Of a stretch of 64,000 nucleotides of DNA, positions 1 to 13,100 are shown piece by piece (within the stretch, counting starts at the first letter, position 1; each line of letters starts with the position of its first letter). The notes beneath the pieces were generated by a model. It saw only the letters and a program-made list of their open reading frames with translations, searched no databases and was not told where the DNA came from. The stretch is from Monilinia fructicola (Eukaryota > Ascomycota > Leotiomycetes > Helotiales > Sclerotiniaceae). Made by a program: the position numbers and the translations under genes. The DNA lies in contig VICG01000007.1 of assembly GCA_008692225.1 (NCBI GenBank), positions 841,501 to 905,500 of the forward strand, in the 5' to 3' direction.

Positions 1-452
1 AAACCAGGGGAGTGTATTTATATCAGTACATCGAGTGGAATCATGGAGGCAAGAGAATGTGTAGAGAGAAGAGTGGGTGGTATGCTTTTATGCAGAGTGC
101 TGTAGATGGGTGGGGAAATGTGTAAGACTACTATGGTTCATCATTCGTGGGAGTTGAACAAGTGTATAGAAGATACTTGTTTTGTCCAGATCGGTATATC
201 AATTGCGACTTCGGGAGACAAAAGTCCAAATTTCGATTCCAAAACACCTAAGGCAAACTTATCCATGGAACTAGAAACATATGGCTCTCCAGCGATGCTT
301 CAATACAAAAAGTAACGCCTAAGAAATCATCAACTTTTTGGCGGGTTCTCGGCCCCTCATTATGCTAGTATTCAAATGTGCCTCGAAAGCGCTGGCAAAT
401 GGCAACCGCGGTTCTTGTACTTCAACTCAGCCATTGAAGTACCCCTCTGCCC
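1..452. other. Left-edge intergenic sequence, 3' side of the FluG-like gene
   Basis: No open reading frame here has recognisable protein content; the one of 69 codons at 106-315 shows no family motif. It lies just past the stop codon of the FluG-like gene on the minus strand, so part of it is probably that gene's 3' untranslated region. Confidence 0.5.
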
Positions 453-3416
453 CTAATACCTCTCGATTAACCAATTTCTCCTCTGTTCATCATTCATGGG
501 CTTCAAAAGCTCCAACTCTCCCCGTTTCATCGCGATGTATGTGACCACAACTGCTTCGCCAAGTATCCTACACATGTCTTGGTCGATTTTCAAAGCGGCA
601 AGTGCCTCATCCAAAGTACCTGGCAGCATTTCTTTGATGTTGTAATCATCTCTGTCTGCCTGGCTCAATTTAGCAGGATTCATGTCGCAATCAAGCAATA
701 TCATCTTGTCTTTTGCAATCACGCCCTCGACACCAGCACCAATCATGGCTGCCAACGCCAAATAGATGTTGGCCAGGCCATCCAGACACCTGACTTCCCA
801 GTGGGATCCGTCAATTTTTCGAAGTGCCGTTTCCCGATTTTGCGTGCCCCAAGTCACCCATGTACTTCCAGCCCAGCCACCAGCTGCAGACATACGGTCG
901 TAACTAGCAGGACTACTGTAAGTAAAAGCAGTAATTGATCGAAGATGCTTTAAGATTCCGGCATAGAAATGAGTATATGTTTCTTCATTTTCGCCTTCTG
1001 GGGTAGGTATGGAAAGATGAACGTGTGCGCCGGTGCCGATCTTTGTTGGGAAGAGGTTTGGGGTGTAGCGTGGCACGCCATCCCATGATTTCGTGCAACT
1101 GTGGTGATAATCTCGCGAGCTTGTAAAAGCACATCTGCAGCCTCGAGGGGCGCACAAGCTGGCAGTACAAATTCAAATTGGTTAGTAGCTGACTCTGGAT
1201 GCCATTGTTCAATATCAATACCAGCATCAGAGAGTGTGTTGACGATCTCGCCCACAGCACTAATGATTTCATGGCTGAGGGCATTACTAGATCCCCAACA
1301 ATGAGAGTCTGTGCCCGGAAGAGGAGCAAAACTGAGAGTGTTATCTTTCTTGTTAAGTGTTCCTTTCATAAAGACAACTTCAATTTCAAAGCCAACGAGA
1401 AATTGAAGCCCGTGATCCTTTGCTTTATTCACAATGGTACGAAGAGTGGTTCTGGGACATACATCTAGGGATGAATTGTCCGAGTTGCGAAGTTCTGCTT
1501 GAGCTGAAGCATATCCATAACAAGGTCCAGGACGAATCGAAGAGGGAACTGCATGTAGAAGCCTGCATACACCTCGAGGAGAAACCGAATCTATACGATG
1601 ATCGGTTTGCGTGAGAGTTAAACTACTATTAGTGATCCCAATAGCCACATCCACCTTTTCGGTGTATAGGAGGTTACGGACGCGTTTCATAGGTAAAATC
1701 CTTAGTCGGGTAATCGAGCAGTAATCAATGTATTGCACACGTAGAAAAGTAATTTCCGGGTGTTTTGCCATGAATGATTCAAAGACTTCGAGGTCTGAAG
1801 GATGTTTCGAGATTTCAGTGCCACTGATGCTTTTTTCCCCTTTGATTTTGCAGATTCTATTGATGCTGCTTGCCCCCTTGATGCAACTGTTGCCGTTGAA
1901 TCCCTCGGCACTGTTAAATTTGTTCGTGCCATTACTCCCATCGATTCTTTTGACCCTATTCACACAATTAAGAGGTCGCTCGATAACAGGTGTTTGAGTT
2001 GGCATCAAATTCAATTTGAGGTTGTAAATCTTGTTAGACGTGTTGAAGAATGCATCTTCAACAATTTTAACTGCTTGCGCAATGGTCAATGCCCTTCTGT
2101 CGACATATTCCGTGAGGACCTGGAGACCGTTAGTGTCAGGTGGCTCGCATATGTTTTGAGTGTAATAAGAAACCATACCTTCTCAAAAGCTTTGCGGGAT
2201 TGTAGTTTTGCAAGTAAATATGTTTCTGGAAACCAATGCCCATTCGTGCTCCACACGATCTTTTCGGTAGGACAAAGCTCTAGGATGTCACGAATAATAG
2301 CCTCTTGACCATCTTGACTTACGCAGGGGAACATCTCACCAATATCAACATATACGTTTGCATATACGGTAGCTAGATATCCTGTTTCCTTTGTCCATGG
2401 GTAACCGGCATGAAGAACAATCGGAACTTCTGGATACTCTCGAATAAACTCTTGTAGATGAGATGGTGAAGAGCGTGTGAGAAATATATCACTATTCCCA
2501 AAGCCAGTGTGGAACTGAAATGGCTTCTTGTGAGCTGTACTGGACTTTTGAATCAGTCCAGCTGCCATGTGAATAATCCAGGAGATCAGAGGTTGACCTT
2601 CCGACCTTTTGAAGCGACTACAACCTTCGGCCTTCTGCTTCCAAATACATCGCATCAAGGACTTTTTTACCTCTTCCAATGGACAAGCCTTGGGTACATC
2701 AAACCCTGTTCTATAAGAAATGATTGATTTAAAGCCAACAACATCGGGGTCAGAGAGAGCATCATTAATGCCTCCTTGAAGTCCTTCAAGAACTGACGTC
2801 AAGAATCTGTCTTCAGAAATACTTAAAATACCAAGATTTTGGTCCACAATTTCTGCTGCAAGTGTCTCGATTCTTACAATCCTCTTGCATTTACCTTTGA
2901 CAATCAAAATTAGTAATGCGTCAAAACGGGCAGACATGCGCCGTGTTGAGGTAACACGGCCTCCATACGAGTGCGGGGAACTTGAAGATACTTACTAATC
3001 GTCAATTTGCTGTGCCAAGCGTAGTCGAAGGCGTCATTTTCAATTTTCAAGCCGTCATCGAGAAGAACCGTTTGGATTCCTTCGAGGCATCTTTTTGCCC
3101 AAATATCGCCTGGCTTTCTCTTTTCTATTGCAATGGCTTTCGCTACTTCACTCCATGTTGGTGGACAGCTGAGAATGTCAGCAAGCTGATTTGTAGCTCG
3201 AATATGGGCCAATGAAGAATGTGTAGGTTTTAAAGCATCTCCATTCGCCTCGGTAACAATGCTTAGTAGGGGATATCTTGTCTTAGCCGAAGGGATAAGT
3301 AATGGATGAGCGTGGTTGTCAATCAAAGGAGTATCACGAATAGTATGAATCAGTCGCTCCATGTTGAGTGTTGTAACAGGATTGCGAATTGACGGATGAT
3401 TGCTGAATTTTCCCAT
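453..3416 (-). CDS. FluG-like amidohydrolase / glutamine synthetase-like fusion protein, frame broken twice
   Basis: Two-domain protein of the FluG type. The N-terminal amidohydrolase half begins with the metal-site motif PLIDNHAHPLL and carries HTGFGNSD, IVLHAGYPW and WSTNGHWFPETY. The C-terminal half is glutamine-synthetase-like, with a GTGAHVHLS-type ATP/glutamate segment and ending LIERY. In Aspergillus FluG acts upstream of conidiation; other family members are gamma-glutamyl ligases. The substrate here is unknown. Two introns are clear: 2995-2895 (GTAAGT, branch TACTAAT) and 2178-2120 (GTATGG, branch CACTAAC). The start at 3416 (MGKFSNHP) or 3362 (MERLIHTI) fits the family; 3473 lies inside a small tandem repeat. 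The frame breaks twice within 45 bp: the family segment RNHG-WRATLHPKPLPNK-IGTGAHVHL is spread over three frames. Removing one base from GGG (1082-1084) and one from AAA (1042-1044), as read on the coding strand, restores it and makes the exon sum divisible by three (about 933 aa). WSTNGH has Asn where I would expect a metal-binding Asp. Confidence 0.85.
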
Positions 3417-3463
3417 ATGTCTGCAGATATCTGAGGGTTTATAAACTCTGAGAGGAAAAATCT

Positions 3464-3495
3464 GGCCCCTCATTGCCCCTCATTGCCCCTCATCG
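3464..3495. repeat. 10-bp tandem repeat, three copies
   Basis: The unit TTGCCCCTCA occurs about three times in a row just upstream of the FluG-like start codon. It creates spurious upstream ATGs on the minus strand. Confidence 0.7.
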
Positions 3496-5005
3496 TTGTG
3501 TGAAGTAATGGCGTGAAGTTCAGCAACGCCTTTAACTGCTGAATCCTTTTTGGATGCGGGGCATGGCCGATATATACTCCATTGATACACTTGCATAGCT
3601 GTAGTGTAAAAAATGACGAGAAATGCATTGGCGAATGTTTATGGCACTGTACATAACATAACGTTTCTTACAAGTAGTGAAAGTAGTGGGAGCAGAGAAA
3701 AGTGAGAGGACTTCCAAAAATACGAAAGGGAATTGAAATATGGGAATAGCTTCAACTTGAGGGCTTGTGTAATGACCAGTCTAACGCTGCTTTCTGGAGT
3801 CAAAAACTCCAAGAAAATATACCTGGATGGTGAAATGTATTTATTATTGCCTGATTATTGAGACACTCATCAATCTAGATGTCCAACTTTGGAAATTAGT
3901 TCTCGTTCACCGCTCGGACGGATAAATAGAGCTGGCGTCGTACCTGAATTTTACCTATTCATATATACTTGTTGCCAACTCTTAACCTCTTCGAATTGCG
4001 CAGTCCATAAGATACTGATGTACTTTCATTCAGCTCCCTTCAGTATTTGAAACCTTGTCAATCAATCAACGGCTGATGTGTGGCTTTTAGGTTGTCAATA
4101 TATTCTAAAGGTTCAAATTGTCTTTTCCCAATAACAAAATGCTGCGAGAAAAAGAAAGATCAAAGTCGCCAAGCCTATCATGCGTATTGGACCGTTCGAG
4201 AATGGAGTACACTGATTTGTTCTACATACCGGATGTTAAAAAGTTCCACCCAAGGGCCTTGGTGTGTTTGAAATAAGCAAGATAAGAAGGGTGGCTTCCT
4301 AGCAATTCTTCACAGGGCGTGAGTGTCATATTTGGTGACCAAATAGGGTTCTTATTGTGGCCGTCTTAGAAGCTAAACAATATGTTGTGGTCCATATGCA
4401 CGCCAGAAGTGTATTCCTATAGTTCTTTATTTGTATACTTTTTCCTGTCTCCCGAATCAAACTCCACGAGAATGATGCATCTCAAACATGATAGTCTATT
4501 GATGTGAATGTTCGAGTTTTGCACGTCCTCTTATCGTTGGATAGCATGATCTTGAAGAAATTACACTGAAGATGGGAGACCGCCAAGTCAGCCTGGTCTC
4601 CCGGGTGGTTCCGGATATCCTAAGATACACTGTGCAACAATGGCAAATATAGAGACAGCATCTCCGCGACCATCCTGAATCATCATATCATTAACATCGA
4701 GCGCCCTAAGCTTTTTAAGCCGCCCATATATCTGCGATTGTATCGGATATGCTCTTGATTTGGCAATATATGCCAAGTTAGTTCAAGATGGCACACCAAC
4801 TCACTCTTGCCACTCGAAGTGTCACGGGAAGTTCTGAAATCATTGGAAATGGTCAAAAAATTCCACATGAACCACTGCGAATTGAGAGAGTTTTCCCGAT
4901 ACGTATTGAAACAGAGTTAGGTATACTTTTATTCTCAAATGCTTTGCCAAAAGGGCTAGCTAATGAGTCACATAAGCTCCTGACCCGGAATCTCATGAAA
5001 CTGGT
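3496..5005. other. Intergenic region between the divergent FluG-like and phytochrome genes
   Basis: About 1.5 kb with only short reading frames (up to 73 codons) and no recognisable motifs. It must hold the promoters of both flanking genes, which point away from each other. No obvious TATA box or strong repeat was seen. Confidence 0.5.
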
Positions 5006-8000
5006 GTGATGAAAGATCAGAAAGAATCAAATATCTCGGTTTCTACAGTCGTACCTCCCGTTACATCCGAGGGTGAAATTCCAATCGAGACAAAGGCCCC
5101 AAGAGTCGTTTTAGCGGAATCTTGCCGGCCATCATCACCATCTGAACGCACTTTTATCACAAGTTCAACCCATCATTTACTTTCTGACAATCAATCTACT
5201 ATCAGACACATTCTTGACGAGAAGGTTCTTCGTTGTGAGGATGAGCCCATACAAATTCCGGGATCAATACAAAGCTTCGGAGCACTGGTAGCTCTCGAAG
5301 AGAAAGAAGACGGGCACTTCCCGGTTCGAATTGCCAGTGAGAATTGCCAGAACATCATTGGTCATGGACCCGAAGACCTGTTTCAACTATCTTGCTTTAC
5401 CCAGCTTCTCAGCTCAGTGTACAAATCAGATTTCAAAACCAGAATTGAAGCCAGGAAACTGTGGCATCGAAAAGAAAAACTCAAAGCATATCCAGATATT
5501 TTCACAATCATGCTAGAATCATCTCCTCATGTTCCCCTGTATTGCGCTTTACATTTCCGTGAAGATGCTGGCTTATTCATCTTCGAGTTCGAGGCAAAGA
5601 ATGATCTACTGACTGATATCCCTCCGGAAATTTCAAGTTTGCCAGGAGAATCCGTCAACGTTATTGACAATCAAGCCACAGAGGAGGAGCGAACTGTATC
5701 AACCACAAAGTATAGTGAGCCGTTTCGAACAATACAGAGAACAAAAAACAGGCTCGGGGAGATGGAGATGTTCCATTTGGGCTGTGAGGTTCAGGAGCAG
5801 CTTAATTCAGCCACATCCATAGCATCTTTGTTAGATATTGTCGTTGGTCTCGTTTTTGATTTAACCGGATTTCATAGAGTTATGGCTTACCAGTTCGATG
5901 AAGATGATGCAGGTTTAGTCAGAGCAGAGTATATCGATGAGAGAGCGTCGTTAGACCTTTACCGTGGGCTCAAATTCCCGAATACTGACATTCCAATTCA
6001 GGCTCGGCAGCTCTATCAACTTAACAAGATAAGATTGCTCTATGACCGTACTCAAAAGACAGCCAGACTCATGTCCTCCAGCAAAAAGCATAACCCCAAA
6101 AGTCTCAATCTTTCATCGGCATATCTGAGGGCAATGTCACCTGTTCATATCAAGTATCTTGCAAACATGGGTGTGCGGGCTTCATTTTCGATTTCTTTAA
6201 TCGTTGAAGGACGACTGTGGGGATTAATCTCTTGCCATGACTATGGTATGGAAGGGAAAAGGGTATCATTTCCAATGAGGGAGCTTTGCCGAAGTCTAGG
6301 TGATTGTGCGAGTAATAACATTGAAAAGCTGATCTACCTTTCTCGGATACAAGCGAGACGACATCTAGGTAAAGCTCCTCCAAAGGTTTCACCATCACAG
6401 TATGTTGCTGCTTCATCAAGAGATCTCCTGCATATGTTCGAAGCAGACTTTGGGTTCCTAGCCATCAAGGATGAAGCAAGGACAATCGGGCGCTTGTTTG
6501 CTTACAATGAAAGTATCTCTTTGCTTCAATACATCCGCAAGAAGTCGCATACGTCGGTCTTCTGTACTCAGAATATATCTGCAGACTGCAGAGATATTAT
6601 GTTTCCCTCGCGTTTTGTTTTGATTTCAGGATTTCTTGTGATTCCGTTAGCTTTGTCAGGATCTGACTTTTTGGTATTCTTCCGTAAAGGACAGCTAAAA
6701 GAGGTAAAATGGGCTGGAAATCCAAACGAAAAGATCTATAGACCTGGTACAAGTTATCTTGAGCCAAGAGCGAGTTTCAAGAGGTGGAGCGAGCATGTAG
6801 TGGGTACCAGTCGAGAATGGACGCGAGAGCAAGGTTTGTTTATATATCCTTATTCCGTATCTCTTCATCCTAATTTAGTATCTATAGTTGAGTCGGCAGG
6901 TGTTTTGAGCGCGTTGTATGGAAGGTTTATTGAAGTATGGCGACAAAAGGAAGCGATTGTACAGCAAAATCGTATGACTCGGTTACTGATACGACAAGCT
7001 GGAGCTGAAGGTATGTAACTGAAAATTTGAAAGTCCTCGAAGGCTACTAATGTCACCAAGTCCGAAACCCATTAAATGCTATAATTGGTTACCTCGAAAT
7101 CGCGCTTGAAGAAGTGCTCGACAATCAAGCTCGTCAGCACTTAGAGAAGTCTCTAGGTGCATCAAGGTCTCTCATCTTTGTTGTCAACGATCTTCTCAGT
7201 CTAACAGAAGCAGAAGGGGAAGACCCCGAAATGTCTCATGATAATGTTGTTTTGTCAAAGATGATGAACGACGTCATCGAAGATTTTGATGATGAATGTC
7301 AAAAAAAGAGCTTAAATATCAAATTTGACGAAAGTACGAATGTTCCACCAATGGTAAAGTGTGATGGCATGCGTTTGAGACAAACTATCTCCAATCTGTT
7401 ATCAAATACTGTCAAACATTCCACTGCTGGAGATGTGCTTGTTGGATTGAAGAATGTTGAATCTGACGAGGACAAGACTCGAGTTGAAATATTTTTCACC
7501 GACAATGGTTCTGGATTCACCGAGTAAGTCTCAAAATCCAACGCAACCCTGAGATCATCCTGATTCGCCAATGAATCTGAATCAAGTCACATCTAGTGTT
7601 GAGTTGAATAGAGCTTAACATTCGTCCTTTTAGGTGTGAACTTGACGGTATATTCCAAGACTTCGAGAAAGTCCTTGATGATGATCACGATGTGGATGAA
7701 TTGCCATGCCTCAACGCAGACAAGTCATCTATTGGTCTAGGCCTGGCTGTAGCAGCAAGGTTTGTCAGGCTCAACGATGGCAAGATAGTTATAAACACTG
7801 AGCCAGGGCATGGAACAACAGTTACCGTATCTATCCCATTCCGAAATTCCGACGAAAATCGGTCTCCAAAAGCAATAACTCCACGTAGCAATACCTCAAA
7901 TCCACAAACCGAGCTTGGCAGCAGTCCTGAATCCGAATTTTGCAAAGGATGTGACACTCCTGAAAAGTTCCTCGTACCTCCTCCAACTCCACTCAAAGAA

Positions 8001-8724
8001 CCATTCTTAAGCTCCACCACAGAAATAATTGAGTCGCCCGAATCAGCACCTAGCACCTCGCTGTCTCAGCCCTCACTCTGCGCCAAATCTGTGACCACAA
8101 ATTCCAGTTACCAACTCCAATATCCCTTCCCCATCATGGAACTTCCACCTCAACCCAAGATACGCAATCTCAATGTTCTAGTCGCGGAAGACAATCCACT
8201 CAACAGCCGTCTATTGGAAGAACGTCTGAGGAAAAGAGGTCATGTGGCGACCGTTAAGATTAACGGACGGGCCTGTGCAGACGCCGTGAAAATTTCACCT
8301 GATGGATTTGATATTGTCTTGATGGATATACAGGTACTTGAATCCCAATCTTCAGCTATACATCCACCTTCAGTAGCTTTCTGAGCTGAACTCAATGTTT
8401 CACAGATGCCCATCGCCAATGGTTTCGAGTCCACAAGCATGATCCGCACGTTTGAGAGAGAGACTAACCCACTGGTCTCCCAGCGTGCCAGCGTCTATGG
8501 TCGTCTACCAATAATAGCCGTTTCAGCTAGTTTTAGACGAACAAAAGAGGGAAGAATATATAGACTGTGGATTTGACGGATGGATTCTTAAACCCATCAA
8601 TTTCAAGAAGTTGGAGGAGATCTTGGCGAGCGTAGAGGACGATGGTAAAAGAGAGAGGTTGTTGTATGGGAATGAGAATGTGGTTTGGGGTAAGGGAGGA
8701 TGGTTGAGATTGAAGGGTATCTGA
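5006..8724 (+). CDS. Fungal phytochrome, hybrid histidine kinase (phospho-accepting His missing; receiver frameshifted)
   Basis: Red/far-red photoreceptor of the fungal Fph family, about 1,162 aa after one frame correction. In order: variable N-terminus; PAS with the candidate bilin-binding Cys77 in RCEDEPIQIPGSIQSFG; GAF (about 265-440) with FPNTDIP and SPVHIKYLANMGV; PHY (about 450-640) with the PRASF tongue motif; HisKA; ATPase domain with NLLSNTVKHS, DNGSGF and SSIGLGLA; receiver with AEDNPLN and phospho-acceptor FDIVLMD. Introns: 7011-7060, 7524-7633 and 8334-8405. Across the first splice the H-box reads QAGAEVRNPLNAIIGYLE; family members have SHEVR, so the phosphorylated His is Ala. In the receiver the frame breaks at TTTT 8531-8534. 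As written it ends at 8576, before the conserved Lys; removing one T gives VSASLDEQKREEYIDCGFDG and ILKPINF, ending at 8724. The photosensory half looks functional; classical kinase output does not. Confidence 0.93.
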
Positions 8725-10128
8725 GTGTCGTTAATGGCATGCGTGGAGGAGCGGCTTGCATAACAGTGAACGAGGATCGAGGATCGAGGAAGGAAAGTTC
8801 TTCATATTTTGGTCAAGCAACAAAATTATGAGGCGAATGTGAATGTTGTTTGGGTATGGGTTAAATACTGTACGGTTGAGGAAACAATCTTTTGTCTTCC
8901 TTTCCGAGCTGTTTCTTTACTGTCTGGATTGATAAGTTGATGATGAAATACATCTTAAGACACATACTTTTATTATTATTGTCATAAATAATCAGAAGGC
9001 CTCGGGGTGACTTTTGCGTGAAGTGATAATCAGCAGTAGTTAAACTCACCTAGGTTTATTTCTCTCTCCTTATAAATTGAACCACAAGAGAAGCTTGATT
9101 TTAAATGTGTCCTTTAGCGAACTGATGTATTGCAACTCCTTGTAGATCCCAGCATGGTTTTCGAGCATGGGATTTTGACTGAAGTACTGCGAATGCAATG
9201 TTATACCCCAAGAGGGCGCTCCTGGAGGCTGCAAGAAAATCCCCGTAAGGTACCTCGATGGTCTTCTTATGTATCCGAATCTCATCGTTGTAGAGCTCGA
9301 AAAACACTTAGTTTCGCCATCTTTTGGCTTTTACCGAGAACTATAACATAAGGTTATACAAGTCCATAGTTTTTTTGACTAATATGATCCAGGTAGCTTA
9401 GTGAACGTATGTATCTTTTTCCCTTTCACTCTCAAATCCAATTCAATGGTTGTAATGTACCTAGGTAATCAGGGAGTGGTTGAGAGTCTCTGGATCAATT
9501 ATAATGGCCTCATGCTATCTTGCATATTTGGCATATTTGATGCTCAAGGATGACCTTGTCTAGACTATCACATTCTACAGTCTCGATGATATTGCGATAG
9601 TTTCAAAGCTGGTTGGAGTCTATTGAAACAAACCATCACTATCGAAAGCCTTGATTATCGGGGCAAGAGATAGATCTTTGCTTCAGCCAGAGATTAGGTA
9701 TTGTGGTAAAAGCCCTGGGCAGCTTATGCATAATTGCTCAAGAATAAGGGGCATGTGAAATGAAGCAGAGCAGAAACTAAAGTTGGAACAACGATTTATC
9801 ATTCATCCAGATCTCACTTGCTTTTAGCCCTTTATACACACAATTGGCCGTTTACGAGATGAAACATGAAATTTATTATGATTAACTAAATACTCAAACA
9901 GTGATTGAATGTTCGTCTGCATGTATCGACTTTTCTTTTGGGTTAGGGTACCGAAGAAGCATTGATACTTGGAGGAAAACAATGGGACAATGCTAGACTT
10001 ACACTATGATGCCAACATTTCAGAACGAAAAGTCCACCACTGCAGTAAAACAATAGTGTAAACGTCCAGGCTACCACTCATCGTTAAATGTGCGAGAGAT
10101 CGAAGGTTCATGGGTGTCATCCCCCGGA
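8725..10128. other. Intergenic region between convergent genes
   Basis: About 1.4 kb lying 3' of both the phytochrome and the Ser/Thr-rich gene. Only short overlapping reading frames (up to 73 codons) occur, none with recognisable content. No repeats or RNA genes were recognised. Confidence 0.5.
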
Positions 10129-13100
10129 TTAACTGCTTCGTCGTAACCAAGCTATGAATTTCAATCTCTTCACATTAGCCTCAACTGAATTATCACTATG
10201 GTCCGTCTCACTTCTCTTTGGCATCTCACTCGTAACACTTCTCTGGTGAGTCGAAGGTCTTGCATCTGAATGAAGGACTGGAGATGTCAAGGAACTTGGT
10301 CTGTAAATCGGAGCTGGAGCCCTGCCAACACTTTCAGTCGATGTAGAGGCGGATTGAAGACCTCTAATGCTCTTTAGGAATTTGGGATCTTGTTCGTTGA
10401 TTTTGTTCAGCGTATTGGGGGATGTTACTAGTACTCCCTTTGGTTTTGCATTTGGAGAAGGTGTGCGGAGTAAACTTCGGTCAATGGAACTTTCATCGAC
10501 CAATTGTTGGATTTCATGATTTGCAGCTTGTTGAGAAGGGCGAGTTGGACTGGAGTCATTGTTGCGGCCTTCCAATACATCCGATCTGGATTTCTTCGGG
10601 GGAGTGCAGACAAGTGTTCTGTCATTCGGACTTGGGGAAGTTTCTGTTTTGAAAGTTCGAGATGGAGTTGGGAGTAATGCGTAATCTTCCGGGCTCTCAG
10701 ATTTAGATATATGTGAGCGGATGCGACGTAAGTGCGCGTCACTATTCGCTTTCAGAGTGCCTGCTCTAATCGATGGAGCTTGGGTATTAAGGTTGATACG
10801 ATTTGTGTTCAAAGGACTCTCGGGTATATCAGGCATCTGTCTCTCGCTAAATTGTGACTTTCTTTTGCTTAACGGGTTTGGAGTTTTAGGCAAAGACTTC
10901 TCTTTCTCGCTGGAAGTTGTTCGATAACTAATCACACCGGATGAAGGAGTTTTAGCTCGGTTTAGCTTTTGGCCATTCCAACTTTTTTTTGGCCCTTGGT
11001 ATATTGAATTCAGTGTTTCAGGATCAGATATCTGACCTTCTTGACTAACAAATTCGGGCTCCGGCTCATCTGTTGGTTGATAGAATTGCCCTGGGCTGAA
11101 ATCTCTGGAATTTCTTGGATTGAGCTTTTTTGTATGTCGTTTCGAATTGTTGCGGTCTTCCGCTGCCATTACTTGATAAGTCAGCGCATTCCTATCCGGT
11201 GTCTTCTTTGAGTCGGACAGTGGCTCTGCCGAGGCATGAAACATATCGGATGAAGGAGTTGCTGTTGAAAGATCTTGATACAACTTGACGGGATCTCCAA
11301 CCGTTGTAACGGAGAGAGAAGTATCTGGCCGCACGGGGCTTTCGCCATTATCTTCAGGACGCTCAACAGAATAAACAGATGCCTCGTACTGCCACTGAGC
11401 GTTGGGCCTTTCTCGATTATTGGGGAGTGCTGGTGACAGTGGAGCCACGGAAGCCGTATACAAATCTGGTGCTTGTCGAATTCCTGAGTAGAGTGGAGGG
11501 AGGGGTGGCCAAGCACATATAATCGGGGTTGTGCATAGGCACGACTCTTCACCATCGCTGAAAATACAGTTGAGCCAAGTCTTGGTTAAATCTTTAGGAA
11601 ACCCGGCTATTCTGACCGACTTGACAATCCCACGAAGGTTTATAATCGCATTACAAAACTCCATAGACTCTTTGGGAAAATATTCTGTCATCTTGATTAA
11701 CACTGATTGGAATAAAGTTGAGTTCACGAGAAAGGAGTAAACCTACTGAAATTATCATCCATTTTCCAACTAGTGTCATTCTCATCAAACCGCCGATTTC
11801 CATCAAATCGTCGACATAATAGAACAAGCTCGGCCATTTCCCCACGTCGCTCCATCAAACCATCGACAACAGCACAAAAAAGATTATCCATTTTCTCCAT
11901 ATTATATCCAAATTGCCTAGCAAATTTGAGTGCATTCCCGCCAAATCTAGTAAGATCAATCTCGATTGTAAGGTGTTGAATTCTATCCAAAAAGTTGGGC
12001 AACCAAACGCTCGAGAGTGGAGTGAATACAGAATTGCAAAATGGTGTCAAGGTAACATGAAAATCATACTCGGTCCAGAAGTAAGTCATCAAGTCATTTC
12101 TCAATAGACTGAAAGATTGCAATCCACCCGCGACAGGTTGAAGAATATCCCAAGGTGAAGTGAAGTGATAGCTATAGTAGCAATTCTTAGTAGCAAAATG
12201 AGGCGATAGGGACACCGTTGTATCTTGCTTGTTGGGCAAACAGTAAAAATAAATTTTACGACGAACTTTAGTTGGTAGCTTGAAGAATGGCGAGTGGTTT
12301 TTGTTTAGATGTGGTGGAACACAATCCTCGAAAACCTTATTCGGGTCACTGCGAATGCCATCGCAAGCTACAAGGTCCCAATCTCTGTTGAACGGAGGGT
12401 CCCAAGGAAGAGTGGTCTCCTTGGCAGTGTCCATTTCATGTTGTCGTTGATGTACCAAGGCTTCCCTGCCGGAACCCAAACCTAAACGCTGTAATGTCCC
12501 AAACTGAGATTCTTTTCGACTTTTTGTAGATGAGGTACGAGATACTGAGAACCAACTCGAGCGATTCGATTTGCTTGCATTTGATGGAGCCTGGACTGTG
12601 AGTAATACATCGCTTTGTGGAGAATTAACTTGAACACCTTCTGGAATTTGAAATGAAACTATTGATGATCGCTTTGTAGGTGGAGTAGTCTGTTCGGACT
12701 TTGGAGTTGTTTGATTAATCTTCGATGGCAACCGCACTCCTGTAGAATATCTTCCGGATGTAGATGATGACCGAGCTGGAAGAGATACATTCTTCTCTGG
12801 AGATGGAAGTTCCTGTATCGACTGGATAGAAGATCGATTATTAGGTGTTATAGAACCAGAGTGAGGTTTTCTAGGAAGAAGCGCGCTAGATGAAGATGCC
12901 GTTTGAGCTGGGAGCAATTCTTGATTCTCTTGAACTGGAATATCCTTAAGTGCTTGTATAGAATGTGTATCATCAGTAGAAAAAGAAGTGGAAAGGGATT
13001 TCCTAAGTTTTCTCGCAGTGGATGCTGCGCGAGTTGGGAGTGTTTTCTTTGCCAATGGTATATCATGCAAAGATGGCACCGATATTCTGTTCTTAAGTGA

